From an uncultured Bacteroidales bacterium (lineage in GTDB: Bacteria > Bacteroidota > Bacteroidia > Bacteroidales > Paludibacteraceae): a stretch of DNA of 32,503 nt. The stretch covers positions 1-32,503 of the forward strand of contig CALDPN010000168.1 of the NCBI GenBank assembly GCA_937911235.1, read 5' to 3'. Within the stretch, counting starts at the first letter, position 1, and each line of letters opens with the position of its first letter. The position numbers and the translations under genes are program-made. The notes under the pieces are model-generated. The model searched no databases and had not been told where the DNA came from. It worked only from the letters and a program-made list of their open reading frames with translations. This document shows positions 23,720 to 31,153 of the stretch, in pieces.

Positions 23720-24295
23720 TTAATAATTTTCTTTTTTCACTTCAAAGTATGCTCTTGGGTGTTTGCAAGCTGGGCATTCTTCTGGAGCTTCTTTTCCATC
23801 TAGAATGTAACCGCAGTTGCGACATTGCCATGTTACTTCTGTATCTTTAACGAATACCTTGCCGTCTAGAATGTTTTGTAAGAAACGGTTGTATCTGTCT
23901 TCGTGCATTTTTTCTACGATAGCAATTCTGCGATATGTTTCTGCGATTTCAGAGAAACCTTCTTCGTCTGCCACGTTAGCCATTTCTGGGTAGTCGATAG
24001 CCCATTCACCATGTTCGCCAGCAGCTGCTGCTTTTAGGTTTTCGATAGTATTACCGATTTTACCAGCAGGGTAAGTTGCAGTAATTTCTAAATCGCCACC
24101 TTCCAAGAATTTGAAGAATTTTTTAGCGTGTTCTTTTTCTTGTTCAGCTGTTTCGGTGAAGTTTGCAGAAATTTGTTCGTAACCTTCTTTTTTAGCTACG
24201 CTAGCAAAGAATGTATATCTGTTTCTTGCTTGGCTTTCACCTGCAAAAGCAATTAGAAGATTTTTTTCTGTTTTTGTTCCTTTTATGCTTTTCAT
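23720..24295 (-). CDS. rbr: Rubrerythrin
   Basis: A 191-residue non-haem diiron peroxidase that reduces hydrogen peroxide in anaerobes. The N-terminal ferritin-like four-helix domain carries the conserved glutamates in FAGESQARNRYTFFA, TETAEQEKEHAKKFFKFL, EEGFSEIAETYRRI and EKMHEDRYNRFL. The C-terminal rubredoxin domain has WQCRNCGYILDG and CPACKHPRAYFE (Cys pairs near residues 158/161 and 174/177). Length is standard. It is the last gene of the perR operon and is followed by a strong terminator. Confidence 0.97.
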   Translation of the reverse strand: MKSIKGTKTEKNLLIAFAGESQARNRYTFFASVAKKEGYEQISANFTETAEQEKEHAKKFFKFLEGGDLEITATYPAGKIGNTIENLKAAAAGEHGEWAIDYPEMANVADEEGFSEIAETYRRIAIVEKMHEDRYNRFLQNILDGKVFVKDTEVTWQCRNCGYILDGKEAPEECPACKHPRAYFEVKKENY

Positions 24296-24349
24296 AACAC
24301 TAATTATTTAATGGTTGATAATTTAGGTTGTGAAGATAAGAAAAATTTC

Positions 24350-24898
24350 TTATTTACCAAAATAACGTTTGTATAATCCTTCAAAACCTTTACCATGACG
24401 TGCTTCGTCTTTTGCCATTTCGTGAACTGTGTCGTGGATAGCATCAAGATCTAGTTGTTTAGCACGTTTTGCAATACGCATTTTGTCTGCGCAAGCACCG
24501 CTTTCTGCGTTCATACGTTTTTCTAGGTTGGTTTTGGTATCCCAAACTACTTCACCAAGAAGTTCTGCAAATTTAGCGCAGTGTTCTGCTTCTTCCCAAG
24601 CATAACGTTTAAATGCTTCTGCAATTTCTGGATAACCTTCGCGGTCTGCTTGACGGCTCATTGCTAGGTACATACCTACTTCTGTAGCTTCGCCAAGGAA
24701 GTGAGCGTTAAGGTCTTTTTTCATTTCGTCGTCTGTATCTGCTGCCACACCAATTACGTGTTCTGTTACAAACTCAAGTGCACCATTTTCTTCTAACTCT
24801 TTAAATTTGTTAGCTGGTTGTTTACATTGTGGGCAAAATTCTGGAGCGGTTTCACCTTCGTGAACATATCCGCATACTGTACATATAAATTTTTTCAT
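24350..24898 (-). CDS. Rubredoxin-ferritin fusion peroxidase ('reverse' rubrerythrin / NADH peroxidase type)
   Basis: A 182-residue protein with the two rubrerythrin domains in the opposite order: an N-terminal rubredoxin-like domain with FICTVCGYVHEG and FCPQCKQP (residues 4-28), then a ferritin-like diiron domain with HFLGEATEVGMYLAMSRQADREGY, RYAWEEAEHCAKFAELLGE and EMAKDEARHGKGFEGL. Homologues in clostridia reduce H2O2 using reduced rubredoxin. The gene lies between a 36-residue rubredoxin-like ORF and rbr; its first ~85 bases are a diverged copy of that small gene. Confidence 0.92.
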   Translation of the reverse strand: MKKFICTVCGYVHEGETAPEFCPQCKQPANKFKELEENGALEFVTEHVIGVAADTDDEMKKDLNAHFLGEATEVGMYLAMSRQADREGYPEIAEAFKRYAWEEAEHCAKFAELLGEVVWDTKTNLEKRMNAESGACADKMRIAKRAKQLDLDAIHDTVHEMAKDEARHGKGFEGLYKRYFGK

Positions 24899-24917
24899 GA
24901 CTTTATCTTTTAAATTA

Positions 24918-25028
24918 TTATTTTACTTCCTTGAAAACCTTAGCTGGTTGTTTACATTTTGGACAAACTGCTGGTGGTTGTTCGCCGTAGTGAACATATC
25001 CACATACTGTACATACAAATTTTTTCAT
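24918..25028 (-). CDS. Small rubredoxin-like protein (36 residues)
   Basis: The 37-codon frame from ATG 25026-25028 to TAA 24918-24920 encodes MKKFVCTVCGYVHYGE followed by QPPAVCPKCKQPAKVFKEVK. It has two CxxC pairs (Cys6/9 and Cys22/25) that could hold one iron in a rubredoxin-type site, but lacks the roughly 15 residues that complete a normal 52-residue rubredoxin. It is nearly the same as the first 36 residues of the downstream peroxidase. It sits 23 bp after perR and 19 bp before the peroxidase on the same strand, so it belongs to the operon and may be its electron donor. Confidence 0.85.
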   Translation of the reverse strand: MKKFVCTVCGYVHYGEQPPAVCPKCKQPAKVFKEVK

Positions 25029-25051
25029 TTTAGTATTAATTAAATTGTTAA

Positions 25052-25495
25052 TTATTTATTTCTATTTTCCGCCTCACTAAGAAGCTTTTGTTGATAGCAT
25101 TTTTCACAAAATCCTTTGTAATACACCTGAGTTTCTGTTATTCTCAAGTTTTTGTATTTTGATAGACTTACCTCATCTAGTTTTATTGGCTCCACATCGT
25201 GTACACAACCACATCCAAGACAGATAAAGTGTGCATGAGGAGTAATATTTCCGTCGTAACGGGTGTTTTTCTCATCTATCGTAAGCTGCAACGCTGCTCC
25301 ATTATCTACTAAAACTTTCAAAGTATTATAAACTGTAGTTTTAGACAGCGTTGGAATACTATCAGAAAGGTTTGAATGTATCTCATCCACTGTAGGATGA
25401 GTGAAATTATTTAATAGATAATGCATTACAGCCACTCTCTGCATAGAAGGATTAATTCCCTTCTCTTGTAAATATGCTTTAATCTTAACTGGCAT
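25052..25495 (-). CDS. perR: Fur-family transcriptional repressor, PerR-like peroxide sensor
   Basis: A 147-residue regulator started at ATG 25493-25495 (MPVKIKAYLQEKGI). A clear Shine-Dalgarno sequence, AAGGAGGTG, 4-5 bases upstream decides this start over an ATG-led extension to 25525. The winged-helix domain has QRVAVMHYLLNNFTHPTVDEIHSNL and TLSKTTVYNTLKVLVDNGA; the dimerisation domain has TPHAHFICLGCGCVHDV and KGFCEKCYQQ, giving the two CxxC zinc pairs and His-rich metal site. A perfect 7-1-7 palindrome in its own promoter and the downstream rubrerythrin genes point to peroxide sensing (PerR) rather than iron (Fur). Confidence 0.9.
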   Translation of the reverse strand: MPVKIKAYLQEKGINPSMQRVAVMHYLLNNFTHPTVDEIHSNLSDSIPTLSKTTVYNTLKVLVDNGAALQLTIDEKNTRYDGNITPHAHFICLGCGCVHDVEPIKLDEVSLSKYKNLRITETQVYYKGFCEKCYQQKLLSEAENRNK

Positions 25496-25498
25496 TTG

Positions 25499-25507
25499 CA
25501 CCTCCTT
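25499..25507 (-). promoter_or_regulatory. Strong Shine-Dalgarno sequence of perR
   Basis: Reads AAGGAGGTG on the minus strand, three bases before the ATG at 25495. Strong SD sequences are uncommon in Bacteroidota and this one fixes the start codon. Confidence 0.8.
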
Positions 25508-25526
25508 TTTTATTATCATTACCAAT

Positions 25527-25541
25527 TTGTAATGATTACAA
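25527..25541 (-). promoter_or_regulatory. Per/Fur-type operator
   Basis: TTGTAAT-G-ATTACAA is a perfect 7-1-7 inverted repeat, the architecture of PerR and Fur boxes. It lies between the promoter at 25556-25587 and the perR start, about where transcription should begin, and so should block the operon including perR itself. Confidence 0.85.
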
Positions 25542-25555
25542 TTTTAATTTCATTG

Positions 25556-25587
25556 CAAATATATAACCTTTTCAAATAACTTCCAAA
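25556..25587 (-). promoter_or_regulatory. Promoter of the perR-rubrerythrin operon
   Basis: On the minus strand TTTG (complement of 25584-25587), a 20-bp spacer and TATATTTG (complement of 25556-25563) match the Bacteroidota TTTG-N19-21-TAnnTTTG consensus exactly. The operator follows 14 bp downstream. Confidence 0.8.
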
Positions 25588-25629
25588 TTTTTTCCAATAT
25601 TTTTTTCAAAAAAATTTATATATCGATAC

Positions 25630-25649
25630 GGACGCAGCACGCTACGTCC
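25630..25649. repeat. 20-bp interrupted palindrome GGACGCAGCACGCTACGTCC
   Basis: GGACG pairs with CGTCC and AGC with GCT around an AC centre, with one C-A mismatch. It lies alone between the perR promoter and the small RNA promoter. It resembles short dispersed palindromes with GGACGCA/TGCGTCC arms that I recall from other genomes, but dispersal cannot be shown in this window. Confidence 0.6.
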
Positions 25650-25677
25650 CTACACTATCAAGAACCCCCATCCTATC

Positions 25678-25708
25678 TTGCACAATCAAAAATTAAATAT
25701 TACCTTTG
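25678..25708 (+). promoter_or_regulatory. Promoter of the small RNA gene
   Basis: TTG at 25678-25680, a 20-bp spacer and TACCTTTG at 25701-25708 match the Bacteroidota -33/-7 consensus on the plus strand. Transcription should start at about 25712, exactly at the foot of the closing stem of the predicted RNA. Confidence 0.75.
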
Positions 25709-25711
25709 TAC

Positions 25712-25883
25712 TGCCGCACTGACACATTTTGGGAAACTTAACAATCAATTATTAACCGAGATACTTCGGGTTAGTCAATGGCGTGCTACTGTCCCTCGTG
25801 GTCTGGGTAGATTACAAAGATAACCGGAGCCTCAAATCCTTTCTTTTCAAAGTTTGGATCACAAATGGCAGTGCGGTTTTTTT
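25712..25883 (+). ncRNA. Structured small RNA, possible 6S RNA
   Basis: No ORF explains this 350-bp gap, but it has all parts of an RNA gene. The 5' CCGCACTG (25714-25721) pairs with the 3' CAGTGCGG (25869-25876), followed at once by seven T residues. Further helices continue the same rod: CATTT(T)G (25725-25731) with CAAATG (25862-25867), and AAACTT (25734-25739) with AAGTTT (25850-25855). A side hairpin lies at TAACCGA (25753-25759) with TCGGGTTA (25766-25773). The result is a long closing stem broken by internal loops around a large central bubble, at about 170 nt: the layout of 6S RNA, which mimics an open promoter and binds RNA polymerase. The RNA gene is well supported; the 6S identity is inferred from shape and length only. 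Its terminator overlaps the end of the convergent permease gene. Confidence 0.65.
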
Positions 25884-25888
25884 ATTTT
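25877..25888 (+). terminator. U-tract of the small RNA terminator
   Basis: TTTTTTTATTTT follows directly after the 3' strand of the closing stem CAGTGCGG. It overlaps the last codons of the convergent permease gene. Confidence 0.65.
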
Positions 25889-26961
25889 GGAGCTATTCTA
25901 TATAGGTAGATACCTATGGCAAGATAAATCACATTTGGCAGCCAAACAGATAGCACAGGATTTACCCCACCCTTAATGGTAAGTGAAGAAGAAACCATAT
26001 TGAATAGAATATAGGTAACACTTAGCAGGAACCCAATGAAGATGTGAAATCCAGTTCCCCCTCTAGACTTTCTTGAAGCCACAGACACCCCAATCAATGT
26101 TAAAACAAATGCCGCAAAAGGATTGGCAATGCGTTTTTGTAGTTCAAGCTCGTAGGCATTAAGCCCAGCAAGTCCACGTTTGCTTTGTATATCTAGATAT
26201 TCTATAAGTTCGTTTGTAGTTAATTGTTCATATTCTTTTACCACCTTCACAAAGTCTTTTGGAATCATATTCAGCTCCAACTTCATTTCATCGGAAGTAC
26301 TAACCTCTTCTTTTAGGTCTGTAAATTTTCTTTGCATACAATTAAATGCAGTCCAATTATATAAAGAATCATACTGAATTCTCAGTGCTGTAATTCTTTC
26401 CTCCAATTTCTTTCCATTGAACTTATCGTAAGAAAATTTATAACCCATATTTTTGGTTATATCATATCTTTCCACATATATAATTTCGTTGTCTGAGATT
26501 CTAAGTTGTTGATGCTCCAAACTAGACTCAAACCTCTTATGTTCCACATATTTATACTCAAATTTAAGCCTTTCTCTAATACCCGGAGGAATTATTTCAG
26601 AACTTATATAAAATGTAGCCGCAGCAATTATTGCAGCAGAAATAAGATATGGAACCAAAATTCTCTTAAAACTTATACCCCCGGCAAGCATTGCAATAAT
26701 CTCTGAGTTGAACGCCAGTTTTGAGGTAACAAAGATTACAGATAAGAAGACAAAAAGAGAACTAAATAAGTTTGTATAATAAGGTATAAAATAAATGTAG
26801 TATTCAGAAACAATGGTTTTAAAGTCTAATCCTTCATTGTAGAAGTTATCCATCTTTTCTGTAATGTCTATAACAATGGCTATACTAATAATAAGTATAA
26901 TGGACAACACGTATGTGCCCAGAAACTTCTTTATGATATAGAAATCAATTCTTTTTAGCAT
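25882..26961 (-). CDS. LptF/LptG (YjgP/YjgQ) family permease
   Basis: A 359-residue inner-membrane protein of the lipopolysaccharide transport ABC exporter, which moves LPS from the inner membrane toward the Lpt bridge. Started at ATG 26959-26961 (MLKRIDFYIIKKFLGTY), the normal family start; four extra upstream residues are possible. Three hydrophobic helices at the N-terminus (about 12-32, 60-82, 98-118), a central periplasmic beta-jellyroll domain (about 125-260), and three helices at the C-terminus (RIANPFAAFVLTLIGVSVASRKSRGG onward) fit the family. It is the last gene of tsaC-clc-lpt, 26 bp after the chloride channel. LptF and LptG cannot be told apart by reading alone. Confidence 0.88.
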   Translation of the reverse strand: MLKRIDFYIIKKFLGTYVLSIILIISIAIVIDITEKMDNFYNEGLDFKTIVSEYYIYFIPYYTNLFSSLFVFLSVIFVTSKLAFNSEIIAMLAGGISFKRILVPYLISAAIIAAATFYISSEIIPPGIRERLKFEYKYVEHKRFESSLEHQQLRISDNEIIYVERYDITKNMGYKFSYDKFNGKKLEERITALRIQYDSLYNWTAFNCMQRKFTDLKEEVSTSDEMKLELNMIPKDFVKVVKEYEQLTTNELIEYLDIQSKRGLAGLNAYELELQKRIANPFAAFVLTLIGVSVASRKSRGGTGFHIFIGFLLSVTYILFNMVSSSLTIKGGVNPVLSVWLPNVIYLAIGIYLYRIAPK

Positions 26962-26987
26962 AGCAACGCACAAAGATAATAAAAAAA

Positions 26988-28763
26988 TTAATCATCAGAG
27001 AACTCTACTAAAACCTCACGATATGCACTGAAGATTTTAGACTTTGATACATAACCCACATATTTATTACCATCAAGCACAGGAAGGTTCCAAGCTTGAG
27101 TTTGCTCAAATTTCTCCATAACAACATCCATAGAATCCTTTACATCTACCTTTTCTGGTGGGTAAATCATAAGTTTCTTTACAGTAAATCTGTTATAAAG
27201 TTCTGGACGAAACATTATATTTCTCACCTCTTCTAGCGAAACTATACCTATAAATGTACCATCTTTTTTCACCACAGGGAAAATATTACGTTTCGATGTA
27301 GAAATCAGTTTCACCAAATCGCCAAGTTTTGCCTCCGGACTAATTGTTTGCAAATCTGTTTCTATCACATTTTGCATACGCATCAAGCAAAGTACTGCAC
27401 GGTCTTTGTGGTGAGTTACTAGTTCGCCCTTATGAGCAAGACGCATAGCATATATACTATGTGGCTCAAATATATAAATTGTTATAAACGATATTACAGA
27501 AACAATCATTAGTGGCATAAATAGGTCATAACCACCAGAAAGTTCAGCAATAAGGAATATACCAGTAAGGGGAGCATGCATAATACCCGACATCACACCT
27601 GCCATACCGGCAAGAGCAAAGTTTTGAGCAGGCACATCAAATCCACACATTTGTAGTATTAGAGCACATATATACCCTACAATACAGCCCACAAATAGCG
27701 ATGGAGCAAACAAACCACCTACACCTCCTGCACCATTTGTGGCAGCTGTTGCCACCAATTTAAACAGCACAATAAGTGTAAGATATACTAACACTATATA
27801 GTCGTTATTTCTAAAACCAAAGAACAAACTATTTTCAAATAATCTTTCTGGGTCTAAACTAAGCAAATGATTGATTGAGTCATAACCTTCACCATAAAGA
27901 GGTGGCAACAAATAGATTAAGGCACTCAACATCAATGCTCCTACAAGCAACTTCGACCAAAAAGTATTTAGTTTTCTAAACACACCTTCTACCTTGTTCA
28001 TCCCCCTTGTGTAGTACAAAGAAACAAAACCACACATCACACCTAAAAGTATGTACATTGGTATTCTTTCCAAAGAGAAATCTTCTCCGGCTAGATTAAA
28101 CATCACTGTTTTACCAAGTAGGAAATAAGAAAGAGAAGTAGCTGTAACAGAAGATATTAACAGAGGCACAATAGAGTTAAATGTCATATCTATCATAAGC
28201 ACCTCTAGGGTGAATACCACACCCGCAATAGGAGCCTGAAAGATACCACTAATAGCGCCAGCCGCACCGCAACCTACCATTAGCATAAGTGTCTTTTGGT
28301 CCATCTTAAAGAAACGACCCAAGTTTGAACCAATGGCAGAACCAGTCAATACCACAGGCGACTCAGCCCCTACCGAACCACCAAAACCGATGGTCACTGA
28401 GCTGGCCACCACAGAACTCCATGTATTGTGAAGTTTCATTATACTTTTTCGCTGAGAAATAGCATAAAGAATTTTTGTTACACCGTGGCTTATATCGTCT
28501 CTTAAAATATACTTTACAAAAAGACCTGAAAGTAGAATACCCACTACTGGGTAAAGCAAATAAAGAAGGTTACCTGAATAGTATTCAAAGTTTGTGGTAA
28601 GCAAATATTGGATTCCATGAATAGCCCATTTAAGCAGACACGCAGCCAGCGCAGTTAGGATCCCCACCACCAAACTCAACACGAGCGAAAACTGCTTTGC
28701 TGGTATGTTATCTTCACGCCATTTAAGCAGACTATCATATAAATCCACCAATTTCTTTTTCAT
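26988..28763 (-). CDS. CLC-family chloride channel/antiporter with C-terminal CBS pair
   Basis: A 591-residue membrane protein. The CLC core (about 20-430) shows GFGGSVGAESPVVLTGSAIG, the counterpart of the GREGP anion-binding motif with the gating glutamate kept, and NGAGGVGGLFAPSLFVGCIVG, the GxFxP motif. The first motif (GSGIP) is replaced by SHGVTKILYAI, as in other Bacteroidota CLC proteins. From about residue 455 two CBS domains follow (SPEAKLGDLVKLISTSKRNIFPVV and DVKDSMDVVMEKFEQTQAWNLPVLD), probably sensing nucleotides. It starts 1 bp after tsaC ends, so the genes are coupled. Confidence 0.93.
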   Translation of the reverse strand: MKKKLVDLYDSLLKWREDNIPAKQFSLVLSLVVGILTALAACLLKWAIHGIQYLLTTNFEYYSGNLLYLLYPVVGILLSGLFVKYILRDDISHGVTKILYAISQRKSIMKLHNTWSSVVASSVTIGFGGSVGAESPVVLTGSAIGSNLGRFFKMDQKTLMLMVGCGAAGAISGIFQAPIAGVVFTLEVLMIDMTFNSIVPLLISSVTATSLSYFLLGKTVMFNLAGEDFSLERIPMYILLGVMCGFVSLYYTRGMNKVEGVFRKLNTFWSKLLVGALMLSALIYLLPPLYGEGYDSINHLLSLDPERLFENSLFFGFRNNDYIVLVYLTLIVLFKLVATAATNGAGGVGGLFAPSLFVGCIVGYICALILQMCGFDVPAQNFALAGMAGVMSGIMHAPLTGIFLIAELSGGYDLFMPLMIVSVISFITIYIFEPHSIYAMRLAHKGELVTHHKDRAVLCLMRMQNVIETDLQTISPEAKLGDLVKLISTSKRNIFPVVKKDGTFIGIVSLEEVRNIMFRPELYNRFTVKKLMIYPPEKVDVKDSMDVVMEKFEQTQAWNLPVLDGNKYVGYVSKSKIFSAYREVLVEFSDD

Positions 28764-28764
28764 C

Positions 28765-29325
28765 TTACTTTCTTAGTACTGCAAAAGTACCATTTTTTTC
28801 AAATTTTATAATAGAAGAAGGCGATTTTTTTTCATCTTCGTTTCTGCGAGCCTCTGCCACATAATCCACCCCATTTTTTATTTCGTCTTCTATTTGATAA
28901 AAATTTTCAGGAGTTGGGTTTCCACTTATATTGGCAGATGTAGAAATAATTGGTTTACGAAATGCATAACAAAGCGCCTTAGAAAACTCCTCGTTGGTTA
29001 CTCTTATACCCACACTACCATCTTCTGCCATCACATTTGGTGCAAGATTTTTTCCTGTAGGATAAATTATAGTAAGCGGAGTATCAGACACTTCTGCCAA
29101 ATCCCAAGCCACATCTGGCACATCGTCCACGTATGCTGCAAGTCTATCTACGCTATCAACTAGCACAATAAGCGACTTGCTATCCTCGCGTTTTTTTAGT
29201 TTAAAAATCTTTTTTACAGCCTCTTCATTGGTAGCGTCGCAACCAATACCCCATACTGTATCTGTTGGATAAAGAATCAAGCCTCCAGAGCGAAGCACCT
29301 CTACCATTTTTTTTATCTCGTTCAT
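28765..29325 (-). CDS. tsaC: L-threonylcarbamoyladenylate synthase (TsaC/Sua5/YrdC family)
   Basis: A 186-residue enzyme making threonylcarbamoyl-AMP from threonine, bicarbonate and ATP for the t6A37 modification of ANN-decoding tRNAs. It has GGLILYPTDTVWGIGCDATN near residue 15, the KLKKREDSKSLIVLV segment, ADVSDTPLTIIYP-like 'AEVSDTPLTIIYP', GSVGIRV and PIISTSANISG near residue 130. The short length without a C-terminal Sua5 domain fits TsaC. First gene of the minus-strand trio with the chloride channel and the permease. Confidence 0.93.
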   Translation of the reverse strand: MNEIKKMVEVLRSGGLILYPTDTVWGIGCDATNEEAVKKIFKLKKREDSKSLIVLVDSVDRLAAYVDDVPDVAWDLAEVSDTPLTIIYPTGKNLAPNVMAEDGSVGIRVTNEEFSKALCYAFRKPIISTSANISGNPTPENFYQIEDEIKNGVDYVAEARRNEDEKKSPSSIIKFEKNGTFAVLRK

Positions 29326-29422
29326 ATTATGAAAATAAAAAAATTTTACCTATCTTTACAAATTGATATTTTGCAACGGCAAAATTAAGCATTCTTCCGC
29401 TATAAACAAATAAAAAATATAT

Positions 29423-31153
29423 ATGCTTCACAAATGGATTATTAATAACCTAAACGAAAAAGAAGAATTATGTAGAAACGAACTATCACAAAAACTAAGA
29501 ATTAGCCCTGCTCTTTGCACATTACTTGTTCAAAGAGGTATTACCACAGTAGAGGAAGCAAATAACTTTTTCTTCCCAAAGCTAAGAGAAATACACGATC
29601 CATTCCTGCTTAACGACATGGACAAGGCTGTAGAAAGACTAAACGCAGCCCTTGGCAATAGAGAAAAAATTCTAGTTTATGGTGATTACGATGTGGATGG
29701 CACCACAGCTGTAGCACTTGTATATAAATTCCTTCAACAATGTACCTCAAACATCGACTTCTATATACCAGATAGAAACGATGAAGGCTACGGCGTATCA
29801 TACAAAGGCATCGACTATGCTGCTGAAAATTCTTTTTCACTAATTATAGTACTAGACTGTGGCATTAAAGCCATCGAAAAAGTAAACTACGCAAAAGAAA
29901 AAGGCATAGATATTATCATCTGCGACCACCATACTCCAGATGATACACTACCTAATGCAGTAGCAGTTTTAGACCCAAAACGCACAGACTCAACATATCC
30001 ATACGGACACCTTTCTGGTTGTGGCGTAGGCTTCAAACTTATGCAAGCTTTTGCCATAAACAACAATATTCCTATGGAAAAACTATTCTCACTTCTAGAT
30101 CTTCTAGCCGTGAGTATAGCATCAGACATTGTGCCTATCACAGGCGAAAACCGTGTACTAATGCAATATGGTCTTAAAAGACTAAACAGCAATCCAAGTA
30201 TAGGCATTAAAGCCATTATAGATGTTTGCGACCTTAAAGGCAAAGAAATTACCACTAGCGACATTGTTTTCAAGATAGGTCCTCGCATCAACGCCTCTGG
30301 TAGAATGAGTTCTGGTAGAGAAGCCGTAGAACTTCTTGTTGCAAAAGATTACATATCTGCAAAAGAAAAAAGCGACCTTATCGACAATTACAATAAGACC
30401 AGAAAAGACCTAGACAAACAAGCCACCGACGAGGCACACAGAGAAATTCTTAAACTTAAAAACCTAGACGAAAAAAGTTCTATCGTGGTATATAACCAAG
30501 AATGGAACAAAGGCGTTATAGGTATTGTAGCATCACGCCTTAGCGAACAATATTTCAAACCAGCCGTTGTATTAACACTTTCAAATGGCATGGCAACAGG
30601 TTCTGCTCGTTCTATTGCTGGTTTCGACCTATACAAAGCCATCGACTCTTGTCGTGACCTACTAGAAAACTTTGGCGGTCACATCTACGCAGCTGGTCTT
30701 ACCCTTAAACTCGAAAATGTAAAAGAGTTTAAAGACAGATTTGAAAAATATGTGAGTGAAAATATCACAGACGAGCAAAAAATTCCACAAATAGACATAG
30801 ACACAGAACTATCACTAAACGAAATAAACGATAGTTTCTTCGACAAACTAGGTCAATTTGCTCCATACGGACCAGAAAATACAAAACCTATATTCGTTAC
30901 CTCTGGCGTTGTTGATGCTGGCGGTTGCAAACTTGTGGGTCAAGACCAAAAACACCTAAAACTAGACGTTTGCAACATCGACAACAGAAACATCAGATGC
31001 AGTGGCATTGCTTTCAATGTAGAAAATCCACAAAAATGTATTGAACACATCAAGAGCAGAAGGCCATTCAACATCTGTTACACCCTAGAGGAAAATAACT
31101 TCAATGGCAAAAAAAGCATTCAACTAATGGTTAAAGACATTCAGTTAACATGA
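29423..31153 (+). CDS. recJ: Single-stranded-DNA-specific exonuclease RecJ
   Basis: A 576-residue 5'-3' exonuclease of the DHH superfamily used in recombination and repair. Catalytic motifs appear in order: VYGDYDVDGTTA near residue 86, VLDCGIKA near 138, ICDHHTP near 167, GCGVGFKL near 201, GPRINASGRM near 288 and the DHHA1 segment with NFGGHIYAAGLTL near 415. The C-terminal OB-like domain (about 455-576) is present. Length is normal. Its TGA overlaps the recQ ATG (ATGA at 31150-31153). The start ATG at 29423 is the first in frame after the divergent tsaC. Confidence 0.95.
   Translation: MLHKWIINNLNEKEELCRNELSQKLRISPALCTLLVQRGITTVEEANNFFFPKLREIHDPFLLNDMDKAVERLNAALGNREKILVYGDYDVDGTTAVALVYKFLQQCTSNIDFYIPDRNDEGYGVSYKGIDYAAENSFSLIIVLDCGIKAIEKVNYAKEKGIDIIICDHHTPDDTLPNAVAVLDPKRTDSTYPYGHLSGCGVGFKLMQAFAINNNIPMEKLFSLLDLLAVSIASDIVPITGENRVLMQYGLKRLNSNPSIGIKAIIDVCDLKGKEITTSDIVFKIGPRINASGRMSSGREAVELLVAKDYISAKEKSDLIDNYNKTRKDLDKQATDEAHREILKLKNLDEKSSIVVYNQEWNKGVIGIVASRLSEQYFKPAVVLTLSNGMATGSARSIAGFDLYKAIDSCRDLLENFGGHIYAAGLTLKLENVKEFKDRFEKYVSENITDEQKIPQIDIDTELSLNEINDSFFDKLGQFAPYGPENTKPIFVTSGVVDAGGCKLVGQDQKHLKLDVCNIDNRNIRCSGIAFNVENPQKCIEHIKSRRPFNICYTLEENNFNGKKSIQLMVKDIQLT

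Noticed and set aside
25712..25883. SRP RNA or RNase P RNA as the identity of the small RNA
   Set aside because: The length is too great and the conserved SRP tetraloop/asymmetric loop is missing for SRP; it is much too short and lacks the conserved cores for RNase P.
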